A stretch of DNA of 64,000 nucleotides from Streptomyces camelliae (GTDB taxonomy: Bacteria; Actinomycetota; Actinomycetes; Streptomycetales; Streptomycetaceae), in contig NZ_CP115300.1 in the NCBI RefSeq assembly GCF_027625935.1, positions 3,782,001 to 3,846,000 on the forward strand. Reading direction: 5' to 3'. The position numbers and the translations under genes were made by a program. This document shows, piece by piece, positions 1 through 12,011 of the stretch; positions within the stretch are counted from its first letter, which is position 1; every line of letters starts with the position of its first letter. A model generated the notes under the pieces. The model ran no database searches. It was not told the DNA's origin and saw only the letters and a list, made by a program, of their open reading frames with translations.

Positions 1-353
1 TTGTGGTTGCTGTACAGGAGCATCTCCACTGCACGCCCCTCCAGCTCCGCCAGCTCTCGCACTTTCTTCGGATACCGGGCCTTCCTCATATCCTCCATGA
101 ACGCCCTCAGATGCCCCTGCGCCTTGAGGATCTGGTCCGCCTTGTCCAGGGCCTCCGGCCGAGGAATGCGTGTCCCGCGCTCGATCTTGCGGATCATGTC
201 CTCGCCGTACCTGAGGGTCTCCGCCAGCTCGGCCACACTCACCCCGGCCGACTCCCGGCACACCTTGAGCAAGCGCCCCACCGCCTGCACCACCGGCTCG
301 ATCTCGTCCCCCGGCTCGACGTCCCAACCCGCCTCGTCCACACCGTCGTTCAT
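1..353 (-). CDS. XRE-family helix-turn-helix regulator, 3'-truncated by window edge
   Basis: The minus-strand frame opens with ATG at 353, preceded by a strong GGAGGAGG ribosome binding site (about 356-366), and stays open to the window edge, so only about 117 N-terminal residues are visible. After an acidic N-terminus comes a typical XRE helix-turn-helix (about residues 23-75, containing SVAELAETLRYGEDMIRKIE), then a helical stretch like the start of the Scr1/DUF5753 domain usual in Streptomyces regulators of this class. It is divergent from the ATP-binding protein at 491, a classic Streptomyces pairing linked by family knowledge to development and antibiotic control. Its target is not visible. 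Confidence 0.8.
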   Translation of the reverse strand, partial: MNDGVDEAGWDVEPGDEIEPVVQAVGRLLKVCRESAGVSVAELAETLRYGEDMIRKIERGTRIPRPEALDKADQILKAQGHLRAFMEDMRKARYPKKVRELAELEGRAVEMLLYSNH

Positions 354-452
354 GACTCCTCCTCCGACGCGCACTCGTACCCGTACAACGCCCGAGACAG
401 CCGAGACAGCCGAGACAAAGCGGGGACAGTCACAGGCCGTAAAGGCTTTGCC

Positions 453-486
453 GCTTACCCAAGTAAGCACGCTCAGCCACGCTGAG
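453..486. promoter_or_regulatory. Two inverted repeats in the divergent XRE/ATPase intergenic region
   Basis: GCTTAC-CCAA-GTAAGC (453-468) and CTCAG-N5-CTGAG (472-486) lie just upstream of the GTG start at 491. A direct repeat of GAGACAGCC lies at about 395-415. The positions suit operators for the adjacent XRE regulator. No binding is demonstrated. Confidence 0.4.
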
Positions 487-490
487 TGAC

Positions 491-1012
491 GTGATTCCAG
501 AAACCACCATCCCCAACTTCACGGTGCTGTTGTCCCCCACACCTCGCGGAGCCCGCCTCGCCCGCCTGCTCGCCACTGAACAACTCCGTGACTGGGGACT
601 CCCGTTGGACTCGGCGGCGCACATCGTGGCCGAGCTGGCAGCCAATGCCGTCACCCACGGGCGCGTACCCGGCCGGGACTTCCGGCTCACGCTCTACGTC
701 GTCGGCGACACGCTCCGCATCGAGGTGACGGACACACGCGGTGACCTTCCGCCCCGCGCCCAACGCACGTCCCCCGACGACGAATACGGTCGCGGCCTGA
801 TCCTCGTGGCCGCGCTGGCCGACCGCTGGGGAGTGGCCGACGGGCCCACCCCGCGCAAGACCGTCTGGGCCGAGATCACCGTCCCGGCACCCGAACCCGG
901 CCGCCCGCGCTCCGGTGTGACGGGCGGTCTTCCCCAAAGTAAAACGAGGGTGAAAGAACCCAACCAAGCCCCATCTCTCCCGCCCACGGCGCAAACTCAC
1001 CCACGCGGGTGA
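491..1012 (+). CDS. ATP-binding protein, RsbW-like (HATPase_c) anti-sigma factor type
   Basis: A 173-residue protein. The GHKL/HATPase fold is shown by the N-box-like AAHIVAELAANAVTHG (about residues 41-56), a central VTDTRGDLPP segment and the glycine-rich GRGLILVAALADRWG. This is the single-domain Streptomyces family related to the anti-sigma factors RsbW/SpoIIAB; no histidine phosphoacceptor domain is present. The C-terminal 45 residues are low complexity. It uses a GTG start without a strong ribosome binding site. It is divergent from the XRE gene at 353, so it probably belongs to the same regulatory locus. The partner sigma factor is unknown. Confidence 0.75.
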   Translation: MIPETTIPNFTVLLSPTPRGARLARLLATEQLRDWGLPLDSAAHIVAELAANAVTHGRVPGRDFRLTLYVVGDTLRIEVTDTRGDLPPRAQRTSPDDEYGRGLILVAALADRWGVADGPTPRKTVWAEITVPAPEPGRPRSGVTGGLPQSKTRVKEPNQAPSLPPTAQTHPRG

Positions 1013-1149
1013 ACATCGCCAACTCAGCTGGATTTCGGGCCCTTTGCCTGCCTTACGCTCGGCGCAACACAACCGCAGACATGCGACGGCCCTCGCCGGG
1101 ACTGGCATCCCGTTGCGAGGGCCTGACCACCGAGGAAGGTAAGGACTTC

Positions 1150-1572
1150 CCGATGGACACCCAGCACCTTAGCGCGCCCCCGCACGCCCAGTCCGGTTTT
1201 GCGGGCAACAAGCACCCGAACCGGACCTGCTCGCGGGCCTGCGCGACCATGACCGGCGCCTGCTCCTGTCCGAGTGCGACACCGCGCATCTGGCCCCCGG
1301 CGTCGCCGCCTGGCTGGAACGGGACGTCAGCCCTACCGCCACACGCCACGCCCTGACCCACGGCCTGCCGGACGAACCCCTGTGCCGCCCGGCCGCCCTC
1401 CTGGCCCACCGCCTCGCCACCCAGCTGCCACCCCCGCCCCCGTTCCGCGCACCAACCACCCCGCCACCCGTACGACACCCCCTCCAGACCTGCGACAACT
1501 GCGACCGCGCCTTGCGCGCGCCACCCCGGCCGCTGCCGCGACTGCCGAACCGATCTCCCGGAGGCCGCCTAG
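1150..1572 (+). pseudogene. Decayed gene with zinc-binding tail (frameshifted)
   Basis: One frame reads DLLAGLRDHDRRLLLSECD and continues through a helical, then proline-rich region to CDNCDRALRAP (Cys codon at 1491). The second half of the expected Cys-x2-Cys tail, GRCRDCRTDLPEAA followed by TAG (1570-1572), lies in the next frame over. The paired CxxC motifs, split across frames within 60 bp, indicate a frameshift. No in-frame start joins the body; the ATG at 1153 is in another frame. It resembles a small Streptomyces protein family with a C-terminal zinc ribbon, and its function is unknown. A sequencing error could explain the late shift. Confidence 0.4.
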
Positions 1573-1624
1573 CATGAATGCGACGATCCTTGCCCGTGGG
1601 CACAGACGACGAGGAGCGAGCGCC

Positions 1625-2215
1625 ATGACCATCGCACCGGACAGCGCGCGGCAGGGCCCCTCCCACGCCTATCGAGCCATGCGGGACTTCGTTCAGTCCG
1701 TGGAAGACACCCTCCCCGGCAAGTTCGAGATCACCAAGGAAGGACTCGTCCACGACATGATGTCGCCCGTGAGGCAGCACGAGCTGACCGCGCTGCACCT
1801 TCGGAAGCGCCTGGAGAAGGTCATGCCGGAGGAGATCGTGGCCCACACGGGCGAGCCCGACGTGGAGGACGAGCCCGAAACCATCTTGCGGCACCCCGAC
1901 GTGATGGTGATCGCCTGGGCGGATATGGAGGGTGACGGGTCCTTCGATCCCCGCACACTCATCGCCGCCATCGAAATCGTCTCCCGCTCCAACCCAGAGA
2001 ACGACTGGGTGAGCAAGCTCCGCGACTATCCCCTGATCGGCATCCCGGTCTACGCGATCTTCGACCCCCGTACCGGCACCGGCGCGGTTTTCACCGACAT
2101 CCACCCCACCCCGGACGGCCCCCGCTACGCCACCCGCAAGGACTTCGTCTACGGCGAGGACGTCACGATCGCCGACTGGACGATCTCGACCGAAGGTCTG
2201 CCGCTCTACAGCTGA
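1625..2215 (+). CDS. Uma2 family protein (DUF820, PD-(D/E)XK nuclease fold)
   Basis: A 196-residue protein. The conserved Uma2 signatures are present: an N-terminal helix ending in FEITKEGLVHDMMSP, HPDVMVIAW, then AAIEIVSRSNPENDW and KLRDYPLIGIPVYAIFDP. These correspond to the acidic core (Asp in HPDV, Glu in AIEIVS) of the PD-(D/E)XK fold. The family is abundant in Streptomyces and cyanobacteria and its biological role is unsettled. ATG 1625 is chosen with GAGGAG upstream. An in-frame ATG at 1574, with GGAGG nine bases before it, is the alternative and would add 17 residues. Confidence 0.8.
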   Translation: MTIAPDSARQGPSHAYRAMRDFVQSVEDTLPGKFEITKEGLVHDMMSPVRQHELTALHLRKRLEKVMPEEIVAHTGEPDVEDEPETILRHPDVMVIAWADMEGDGSFDPRTLIAAIEIVSRSNPENDWVSKLRDYPLIGIPVYAIFDPRTGTGAVFTDIHPTPDGPRYATRKDFVYGEDVTIADWTISTEGLPLYS

Positions 2216-2253
2216 CCGCCCCGCCTTCCTCCTGGCCCTGGACCGCCTGACCA

Positions 2254-2646
2254 GTGTCCCGACCGAACAACTTGGCCAAGGCAACTCTGGAGGACACCAT
2301 CTGCACTCAGGCCGACCATGGGCACGAGTTGATTCCCCGTCCAGCGCAGACTCCTGACGCGCTGCGCGCAGCCCTCGCCGTCGTCGCTCCAGCCCGTCTG
2401 GAGGAGATGCAGGCCACGAAGGACGAAGCCCTCGCCAAGGCCGTGGAATGGCAGTCCGTGAGCCCGGTGCAGAGCTGGGTCCTGACGTGGGCCAGGGACA
2501 TCGAGATCGCCCGCCGTCCCGACCTGTCGTCCAGGTACGCCCGGGCGAAGGACCATCTGGAGCACGAGGACCCGGTCGCCGCTCGGGAAGCCCTGCGGGA
2601 GCTGAGTGCCGTTCTGGACGAGGCCATGCAGGCGGTCCGCACGTGA
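2254..2646 (+). CDS. DUF6247 family protein
   Basis: A 130-residue, mostly helical soluble protein with the signature IPRPAQTPDALRAALAVV, then RLEEMQATKDEAL and SWVLTWARDIEIARRPDL. I recognise this as the DUF6247 family of Streptomyces, usually followed by a small gene starting MSWxWEY; the pair looks toxin-antitoxin-like but I know of no proven role. Start is GTG 2254. Its stop overlaps a GTG at 2643 in a GTGA arrangement, the usual translational coupling to that partner, but the partner here is only a remnant. Confidence 0.65.
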   Translation: MSRPNNLAKATLEDTICTQADHGHELIPRPAQTPDALRAALAVVAPARLEEMQATKDEALAKAVEWQSVSPVQSWVLTWARDIEIARRPDLSSRYARAKDHLEHEDPVAAREALRELSAVLDEAMQAVRT

Positions 2647-2760
2647 GCTGGAAGTGGGAGTACGCCTTCGGAGCGAAGGAAGCCAGAGCCGCTCGACGGT
2701 CAGCTCAGGGCAGCCCACCAGCGGTCGTACGCAGCAGACTCAGGAGGTTCGTGGCGCCCG
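2643..2760 (+). pseudogene. Remnant of the usual DUF6247 partner gene
   Basis: From GTG 2643, overlapping the upstream stop, the frame reads VSWKWEYAF, which matches the conserved opening of the small protein that normally follows DUF6247 genes. Similarity is then lost and the frame runs into the antisense of the GH115 gene. I infer a 3' truncation, possibly from the rearrangement that brought the GH115 gene here. The end coordinate is nominal. Confidence 0.3.
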
Positions 2761-2764
2761 CCCC

Positions 2765-5700
2765 TCACACCCTCCGGCTCTCCCCCGGCCCCAAGTACAG
2801 CTCAGGCATCCCACCCGTATCGACCACCAACCGCTGCACCACCACCGTCGGATCCACCATCCAGAACGTCAGCCGGTGCACCCCCGCCGAGCTCACCATG
2901 TGCCGCGTAGCCGTCCGGTTGGCATTGTCCGACGTGTTCCGGGCCCACACCGCGTTCAGCGCCCCGTCGTCCGCCCCCGCCGTGATGTCCACCGTCCGGA
3001 TCGGGCCGTCGTCCAGGGAGACCCCGTAGCTCAGGCCCGTCACCCCCGGCAGCGCCGGGTTACGAGGCGAGACGTACGCCCACACCGTCACCTCCCCGGG
3101 ACCGGACAGCAGGCTCACCTCGTACTCCAACCTCGGCGAAGAGCCGCCCGGGGTCACGCTCGGGGCCGTCACCGGCCACGGAGTCATCCCCGACCCCGTC
3201 CGCCCGATGCCGTCCAGCCGGCGCCAATCGCCCACCGCACGGTCGTAGTGCTCCGCGTCGATCGCCACATACCCGCCCGCCTCCACAAAGCCCCGCAGCC
3301 CCGCAGCCGGCGCCCCCTCCGCCACACACCGCACCGTCACCGACGCCCCGGCGCCCGTCACCGTCAGCGCCCCCTCGGCCCCACCGGAAGGAGCCCGGGA
3401 CCAGTCCACCCGGACCTCCACCCGCACCTGCTGGTCCACCCGCCCCCGAGGCCGGTCCACCACCAGCCACGGCACCGACGACCGGACCTCGTACTCGAAC
3501 GGCGTACGACCCCTGTTGAAGATCTCCACGTACTGCTGCGGACGCGTCTGGTACCGGCTGAACGGCGGAAGCGAGGCCTGCGGCCGGGAGGAACCCCCCG
3601 GCCACCATTCCCCCGCGTCCTCCGCCCCGTCCACCGACACGCCCAGGTCCGCGCCCGAAGGCACCTCGATCCGCCGTACCGCCGGGAACAGGACATCCGG
3701 CAGCGCCACGTTGTCCTTCTCCGGCTGCTGCCAGCCCGCGTTCGGGCCATAGCGGTCCACGTCGCCGTAGTCGATGTGCGGCTGGGTCTGGAAGCCCTTC
3801 CATTTGCCGCCCGCCACCTGCGAGTTGAAGCGGTCCGCCAGCGCGAAGTCCCGCGCCAGGGCCGCTTCCGCCTGCGCCGCGCGGTCGTTCGTCGCCGCCC
3901 GGCCCTGACCGGCGTACAGCAGATTCGTGAACTCCGCCGCCCGCAGGCCGTACAGATTCGCCGTCGCCGTCACCTCGTAGCCGACCAGCTCGTACCAGGC
4001 GTCCTGAAGTTCACCCGGCAGCCGGCGGGCGATACGTTCCGCCCGGTCACCCAGCATCCGCCACTCCGCCGTCACCCGCTCCAGCTCCCGGTGCGCGAAG
4101 TAGTACGGGGTCCGCTGGTCGTCGTAGACCACCTTGCCGTCCACCATCGTGATCCGGCGGTTCAGGAGCTCCGGTTTGCGGCGGGCCTGGAGGCGGCCGT
4201 ACGCCGCCAGTACCGACGCGATCTCGCGCGCCGAGGTCTCCCCGAAGTTCTGGCGGGCGTAGCGCTCCTCCCACTCGCCCACACGCTCCAGCGGCCACGC
4301 CTCGGGGTTCCAGGCGTACGACAGGAAGAACTCCGTCGGCAGTTCGTTGCCCTTCAGGTCGCCCACGTTCGCCACCCACAGCCCGTGGTTGCCGTAGGCG
4401 TGGGCCTGGTGGAGCTGGTCCCAGACGTTGCGTACGTTGGCCGTGTCGACCCACTTGTAGTTGCGGCCCGCGCCCACGTAGTCGAAGTGGTAGTACAGGC
4501 CGAAGCCGCCGGTCCGAGTGCCGTCCGGGTGTTTGCGGATGTTGCCCCAGTTGTCGTCCGTGAGGACCACCGTGACGTCGTCCGGGGCGCGCAGGCCGCG
4601 GTCCCAGTACCGCTGCACCTCCTTGTACAACGTCCACACCTGGGGGGTCTCGGCGGCCGGCTTCCCCGTCACCTCCTCGATGATCTTCCGCTGGTCGGCG
4701 ATGATCTGCTCCATCAGCTCGATGCCGTCGCCGTCGGGCAGGCCCGTGTCGCCGTTGCCCCGCATGCCGAGCGTGACGACGCCCTCGAAGCCCTGGTCCA
4801 CCATGCGCTGGATGCCGGCTCGCCAGTACGCGCGGATCGCTTCGGCATTGCGCCGGTACGACCACTCACCCGTGCCCCCGTAGGGGTCGTGACCGGGGCT
4901 CGCGTGGCGGTTCCACTCCTCGATGCCCCGCATCATCGGCGCCTCATGGGATGTGCCCATGACAATGCCGCACTCCGCCGCCCGCCGATGGTTCTCCGGG
5001 TCGTCCTCCGCGAAGGCCCGGCCCCACACCGCCGGCCACAGGTAGTTCCCCTTCAGGCGGAGCAGGACCTCGAAGACCTTCTCGTAGAAGGCCGAGTTGA
5101 AGCCCCCGGGATAGCCAGGAGCCTTCCCGGGGCCGAAGTACGCCGGTGCCCACGTGCCGAGTGCCGGATTCTCGTCGTTGATGAAGAAACCCCGGTACTT
5201 CACCGCCGGAGTGCCCTGCGTGTAGCGGCCGGCCCGCACCCACACCCGGGACCGGCGCACCGGCGGCACGTCGTCCCACCAGTGCCACGGTGAGACGCCG
5301 ATGCCGTACGAGACGTCGTACGCGCCGAAGATCGTGCCGCGCGGATCGCTGCCCGCGATGACGAACGCCCGCTCCACGCCGGGCATCGGGTGGTCCACGA
5401 CCGTCTGCAGCGAGGTCTCCCACCGGCCGCGCACACCCGTCACGTCCAGCTTCCCGGACCGCACCAGGCCGTCGATCAGCGGGCTGCGGCCGATCGTGCC
5501 CAGCAGCACCGGGAAGCGCCCCGTCGTCGTCCCCGGACGGATGCCCGTCACGCGCGCGATGTCGTCCCGCAGGTCCCCTGCCACCCGTACGACCCCGGGG
5601 TGATCCTCCGGGCTGACCACTACGGGCGCGCCGACGAGCGAGAAGTCCCCGCCGGTGAAGGAGATGTACGAGCCCGGGTCCGTGACCCGAGGACCAGGAC

Positions 5701-5791
5701 CCCCGGCACCTGCTGCGAACGCGGGCCCCGAAGCCAGCACCGGCACAGCGGCCAGCCCCGCTCCCAGCACCGTTCTGCGCGCCACGGACAT
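2765..5791 (-). CDS. Secreted glycoside hydrolase family 115 protein (xylan alpha-1,2-glucuronidase type)
   Basis: A 1008-residue protein with a Tat-type signal peptide: MSVARRTVLGAG, a hydrophobic segment, and Ala-x-Ala-type cleavage near residue 30. The body matches GH115: an N-terminal domain with VLLGTIGRSPLIDGL, then the (beta/alpha)8-like core with KYRGFFINDENPAL, MGTSHEAPMMRG, VTLGMRGNGDTG and LTDDNWGN, and a C-terminal beta-rich region. GH115 enzymes remove (4-O-methyl)-glucuronic acid from xylan. The ATG at 5791 is chosen because GGAGGGGG precedes it and the twin-Arg motif then sits correctly; a 33-residue longer frame lacks this. It lies downstream of tuf but is separated by a strong terminator, so it should have its own promoter. 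Confidence 0.88.
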   Translation of the reverse strand: MSVARRTVLGAGLAAVPVLASGPAFAAGAGGPGPRVTDPGSYISFTGGDFSLVGAPVVVSPEDHPGVVRVAGDLRDDIARVTGIRPGTTTGRFPVLLGTIGRSPLIDGLVRSGKLDVTGVRGRWETSLQTVVDHPMPGVERAFVIAGSDPRGTIFGAYDVSYGIGVSPWHWWDDVPPVRRSRVWVRAGRYTQGTPAVKYRGFFINDENPALGTWAPAYFGPGKAPGYPGGFNSAFYEKVFEVLLRLKGNYLWPAVWGRAFAEDDPENHRRAAECGIVMGTSHEAPMMRGIEEWNRHASPGHDPYGGTGEWSYRRNAEAIRAYWRAGIQRMVDQGFEGVVTLGMRGNGDTGLPDGDGIELMEQIIADQRKIIEEVTGKPAAETPQVWTLYKEVQRYWDRGLRAPDDVTVVLTDDNWGNIRKHPDGTRTGGFGLYYHFDYVGAGRNYKWVDTANVRNVWDQLHQAHAYGNHGLWVANVGDLKGNELPTEFFLSYAWNPEAWPLERVGEWEERYARQNFGETSAREIASVLAAYGRLQARRKPELLNRRITMVDGKVVYDDQRTPYYFAHRELERVTAEWRMLGDRAERIARRLPGELQDAWYELVGYEVTATANLYGLRAAEFTNLLYAGQGRAATNDRAAQAEAALARDFALADRFNSQVAGGKWKGFQTQPHIDYGDVDRYGPNAGWQQPEKDNVALPDVLFPAVRRIEVPSGADLGVSVDGAEDAGEWWPGGSSRPQASLPPFSRYQTRPQQYVEIFNRGRTPFEYEVRSSVPWLVVDRPRGRVDQQVRVEVRVDWSRAPSGGAEGALTVTGAGASVTVRCVAEGAPAAGLRGFVEAGGYVAIDAEHYDRAVGDWRRLDGIGRTGSGMTPWPVTAPSVTPGGSSPRLEYEVSLLSGPGEVTVWAYVSPRNPALPGVTGLSYGVSLDDGPIRTVDITAGADDGALNAVWARNTSDNANRTATRHMVSSAGVHRLTFWMVDPTVVVQRLVVDTGGMPELYLGPGESRRV

Positions 5792-5895
5792 ACGTCCCCC
5801 TCCGGCTCCTATTTGCTCAGCGGCATGACAAATAGTGAGGGGAGTGACCCGTAGGGGGAACGGGTCGTACGCGACGAATACTTTCGACAACGCGG

Positions 5896-5931
5896 AAGAG
5901 GCCCGTACGACCGGAGTCGTACGGGCCTCTT
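5896..5931. terminator. Terminator after tuf
   Basis: A perfect 16-bp stem (5896-5911 with 5916-5931) with a CGGA loop lies 37 bp beyond the tuf stop. It ends the str operon transcript before the GH115 gene. Confidence 0.85.
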
Positions 5932-5967
5932 GCCTTGGTCAGTCAGTGACCCTCAAGCAAGCGGAAC

Positions 5968-7161
<1,194 letters not shown>

Positions 7162-7240
7162 TGGGGTCCTCCTGTGGAGTGGTTCTGTACGCCTTACTTC
7201 ATCGGCGCCAGGTGATCTTTGCTGTAAAGGCCCGGAACCG

Positions 7241-7274
7241 GGGGCAAACATCCGGGTTTACGGCTGTTTGCCCC
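7241..7274. promoter_or_regulatory. Inverted repeat in the fusA-tuf spacer
   Basis: GGGGCAAACA (7241-7250) and its exact complement TGTTTGCCCC (7265-7274) are separated by 14 bp in the tuf leader. It could be an attenuator, a processing site or an operator near the internal tuf promoter. Confidence 0.45.
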
Positions 7275-7317
7275 TTGAGGCTCCGGAGTCAAGCCTACGG
7301 CGTGTGAACGCGGTGCG

Positions 7318-9444
<2,127 letters not shown>

Positions 9445-9483
9445 AAGGCTTCAGTCTTCTCTCGGTCTCGATGTGGGTAGCGA

Positions 9484-9954
9484 CTACCAGCGGTAGTGCG
9501 CGAAGGCCTTGTTGGACTCGGCCATCTTGTGCGTGTCCTCGCGCTTCTTGACGGCCGCACCGAGGCCGTTCGAAGCGTCGAGAAGCTCGTTGAGCAGACG
9601 CTCGGTCATGGTCTTCTCGCGACGGGCGCGGGAGTAACCGACCAGCCAGCGCAGCGCCAGGGTGTTGGCACGGCCGGGCTTGACCTCGACCGGGACCTGG
9701 TAGGTGGCGCCACCGACACGGCGGGACTTGACCTCAAGGGTCGGCTTGATGTTCTCCAGAGCGCGCTTCAGCGTGATGACCGGGTCGTTGCCGGTCTTCT
9801 CGCGCAGGCCCTCCATGGCACCGTAGACGATGCGCTCGGCGGTGGAGCGCTTGCCGTTCAGCAGCACCTTGTTGATGAGCGACGTGACCAGAGGAGAACC
9901 GTAGACCGGGTCGATGATGACCGGGCGCTTCGGGGCGGGGCCCTTACGAGGCAT
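9484..9954 (-). CDS. rpsG: 30S ribosomal protein S7
   Basis: A 156-residue S7 ([20 protein letters not shown] at the N-terminus, FAHYRW at the C-terminus), a primary 16S rRNA binder that nucleates the 30S head. It is full length and starts only 2 bp after the rpsL stop, so it is translationally linked to rpsL. In other bacteria S7 autoregulates the str operon; no such site can be assigned here. Confidence 0.97.
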   Translation of the reverse strand: MPRKGPAPKRPVIIDPVYGSPLVTSLINKVLLNGKRSTAERIVYGAMEGLREKTGNDPVITLKRALENIKPTLEVKSRRVGGATYQVPVEVKPGRANTLALRWLVGYSRARREKTMTERLLNELLDASNGLGAAVKKREDTHKMAESNKAFAHYRW

Positions 9955-9956
9955 TC

Positions 9957-10328
9957 TTACTTCTCCTTCTTGGCGCCGTAGCGGGAACGGGCCTGCTTGC
10001 GGTTCTTGACACCCTGGGTGTCGAGGGAGCCACGGATGATCTTGTAGCGAACACCCGGCAGGTCCTTCACACGGCCGCCGCGCACGAGCACGATGGAGTG
10101 CTCCTGCAGGTTGTGTCCCTCACCCGGAATGTAAGCGGTGACCTCGATGCCGCTGGTCAGACGCACACGCGCGACCTTACGCAGGGCCGAGTTCGGCTTC
10201 TTCGGGGTGGTCGTGAACACACGCGTGCAGACGCCGCGACGCTGAGGAGAACCCTCAAGTGCGGGCGTCTTGTTCTTCTCGACCTTGTCCTGCCGGCCCT
10301 TGCGGACCAGCTGCTGGATCGTAGGCAC
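9957..10328 (-). CDS. rpsL: 30S ribosomal protein S12
   Basis: A 123-residue S12 of the decoding centre, starting at GTG 10328 ([12 protein letters not shown]) with GGAGAAG just upstream; the longer frame to 10379 is rejected. The streptomycin-relevant residues are wild type: Lys43 in TTTPKKPNS and Lys88 in GGRVKDLPG, so no ribosomal streptomycin resistance is predicted. It is the first gene of the str operon. Confidence 0.97.
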   Translation of the reverse strand: MPTIQQLVRKGRQDKVEKNKTPALEGSPQRRGVCTRVFTTTPKKPNSALRKVARVRLTSGIEVTAYIPGEGHNLQEHSIVLVRGGRVKDLPGVRYKIIRGSLDTQGVKNRKQARSRYGAKKEK

Positions 10329-10784
10329 TACTTCTCCGGTTTCTGTGTGCCGATGGGTACAGCTAACCTGGGACGTCACCGACCCACGCGGTCGGGTGTG
10401 TCGAATCCCGCGGACCCTTGCCGCCAGGCGAAAAGGACGCAGATCACGGTGGCCATATCACGGCTCGCCATGCGGTTGAAGGCACGCACGAGAGCCAGGG
10501 CACACCCCAGGCACAAGGTCTGAGCGTACCTACCTCACGGACTTCGGTCAAAACAAATGGCGCGGCCCCCGACACGCCGGACTTCTCACCTCGTAAGCCA
10601 GCTTTCGCCCCAGTTGTCCGATGGCCTCGCTCCAGCCGCCCCGGCGCCGCGTCACAGCAGGTCGGAGGGGCCTTCGGCGCCCTTGGGACAGAGGCTGGCC
10701 GGTTTACGCTCTTGCGGGTCGGGGGCGGGGTGCGCTTTCAGTACGTTGATCCGTCCGCTGCGGGTGAACAATTCGGGGGCCGGC
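10329..10784. promoter_or_regulatory. Divergent spacer between rpsL and the CRP-family gene
   Basis: This 456-bp stretch must hold the str operon promoter and leader (reading left) and the CRP-gene promoter (reading right). On the minus strand a TTCGACAC-type -35 and a TTAGCT-type -10 precede rpsL at about 10370-10405, but the match is loose. I see no credible gene. Confidence 0.35.
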
Positions 10785-11585
10785 ATGACGAGCACGTGGA
10801 CGAGCGCTTATGCACGGGACGACGGTGGCCTGGACGACCGGGTGCCCTTCCTGGCGAGGCTGGAGACGGAGGACCGGGCCGCGCTGCTGGCGCTCGGCCG
10901 GGAGCTGGCCTACACCGCCCGGACGGTCCTCATCCACCAGCACGAGCCGTCCTCACACGTGCTCTTCCTGCTCACGGGCTGGACCAAGGTGACGGCGGCG
11001 GCCGCCAACGGCTACGAGGCGCTGCTCGCGCTGCGCGGCCCCGGGGACATCGTCGGCGAGTCGGCCGCGCTCACCGGACGGCCGCGCTCGGCGACGGTGA
11101 CCGCGCTGGAGCCGGTGCGGTCGCTGGCCGTGGAGCACGAGAAGTTCCGCGGCTTCCTGCAGGGCTCCCCCGCCGCGTCCTTCGCCCTGCTGGGCCTGAC
11201 CGCCGACCGCACCCGTGCGGCCGACCGCCGCCGCCTGGAGTTCGCCTCCATGAACGTGCGCGAGCGCCTCGCCGTCCTCCTCCTGGACCTGGCCCGCACC
11301 CACGGCCGCCGTACCGAGGAGGGCATCGAGGTCTCGATCCCCCTGAGCAAACAGGAACTGGCCGGCTCGGTCGGCGCCTCCCGCGAAATGGTCCAGCGCC
11401 TCCTGAAGGAACTCCGCGACAAACAAGCGGTCACCACAGGCCGCCGAGCCCTCCTGATCCACCGCCCCGACATCCTGCGCCGCATAGCCTCCACGGCCGC
11501 GGCACCAGAGGTCCAGGGAATACCGGGGATCCCTTCACCGGCGGGGCCGACGGAGGGTGAGGGCGGGGGGCGAACGCCGGGTTAG
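10785..11585 (+). CDS. CRP/FNR-family transcriptional regulator
   Basis: A 266-residue protein. Residues about 15-140 form a cyclic-nucleotide-binding domain whose phosphate-binding cassette GESAALTGRPRSATV keeps the Glu and Arg that contact cNMP in CRP-type proteins. Residues about 170-235 form a winged helix (LSKQELAGSVGASREMVQRL). It should therefore be able to bind a cyclic nucleotide and DNA, though its ligand is not shown. ATG 10785 is chosen over the 76-residue longer frame, whose extra part is low complexity. The C-terminal 25 residues are a Gly/Pro-rich tail. It sits immediately before a cyclase-containing operon, which may be functionally relevant. Confidence 0.88.
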   Translation: MTSTWTSAYARDDGGLDDRVPFLARLETEDRAALLALGRELAYTARTVLIHQHEPSSHVLFLLTGWTKVTAAAANGYEALLALRGPGDIVGESAALTGRPRSATVTALEPVRSLAVEHEKFRGFLQGSPAASFALLGLTADRTRAADRRRLEFASMNVRERLAVLLLDLARTHGRRTEEGIEVSIPLSKQELAGSVGASREMVQRLLKELRDKQAVTTGRRALLIHRPDILRRIASTAAAPEVQGIPGIPSPAGPTEGEGGGRTPG

Positions 11586-12011
11586 GGCGGGGTTCTGGGG
11601 CTTCTGGGATTCGGCTGCTTCCTGGCTTCCCTGGCTTCCGGGGCTTCCAGGCTTCCTGAGATTCCAGGCTTCCTGAGATTCCAGGGATCCCCGCGGCATC
11701 GGGGGCGCCTGGGGTGTGAGGGGCGGCAGGCCTGGACCGCGTGGATGAGGTGACAGGCCGATGGTCGACCACCGCCGTGCACCCGCACCAGTCCTCCGGG
11801 CGCGGCAGCCGCCGGATTTCAGGTGCCCGAGAACCTGACTGGCCGACGTACCCGACCAGCCACCCGGCCCTGCCGCCCGCAGGGTGACTTCGGCCCCCGG
11901 GTTCACTCTGTGCACACGGTCACACTTCGACTGCGTCATCCGCCCTCACAGCGGACGCCGTCGGGCCGTCACTCTGCTGGTCTGCACGGCGGAACCCCCC
12001 GAGAGGCGACC
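11586..12011. other. Intergenic region, no gene seen
   Basis: A 426-bp spacer between the CRP gene and the cyclase operon. Its first part is a degenerate field of TTCC/GGCTTCC repeats; the rest must hold the operon promoter. Open frames here are low complexity and unsupported. Confidence 0.4.
11651..11684. repeat. 17-bp tandem repeat, two exact copies
   Basis: GCTTCCTGAGATTCCAG occurs at 11651-11667 and 11668-11684, embedded in a wider 11590-11690 zone of related GGCTTCC words. Function unknown. Confidence 0.75.

Noticed and set aside
2606..5293. An 895-residue plus-strand frame
   Set aside because: Antisense to the GH115 gene; Arg/His/Pro-rich composition without domains.
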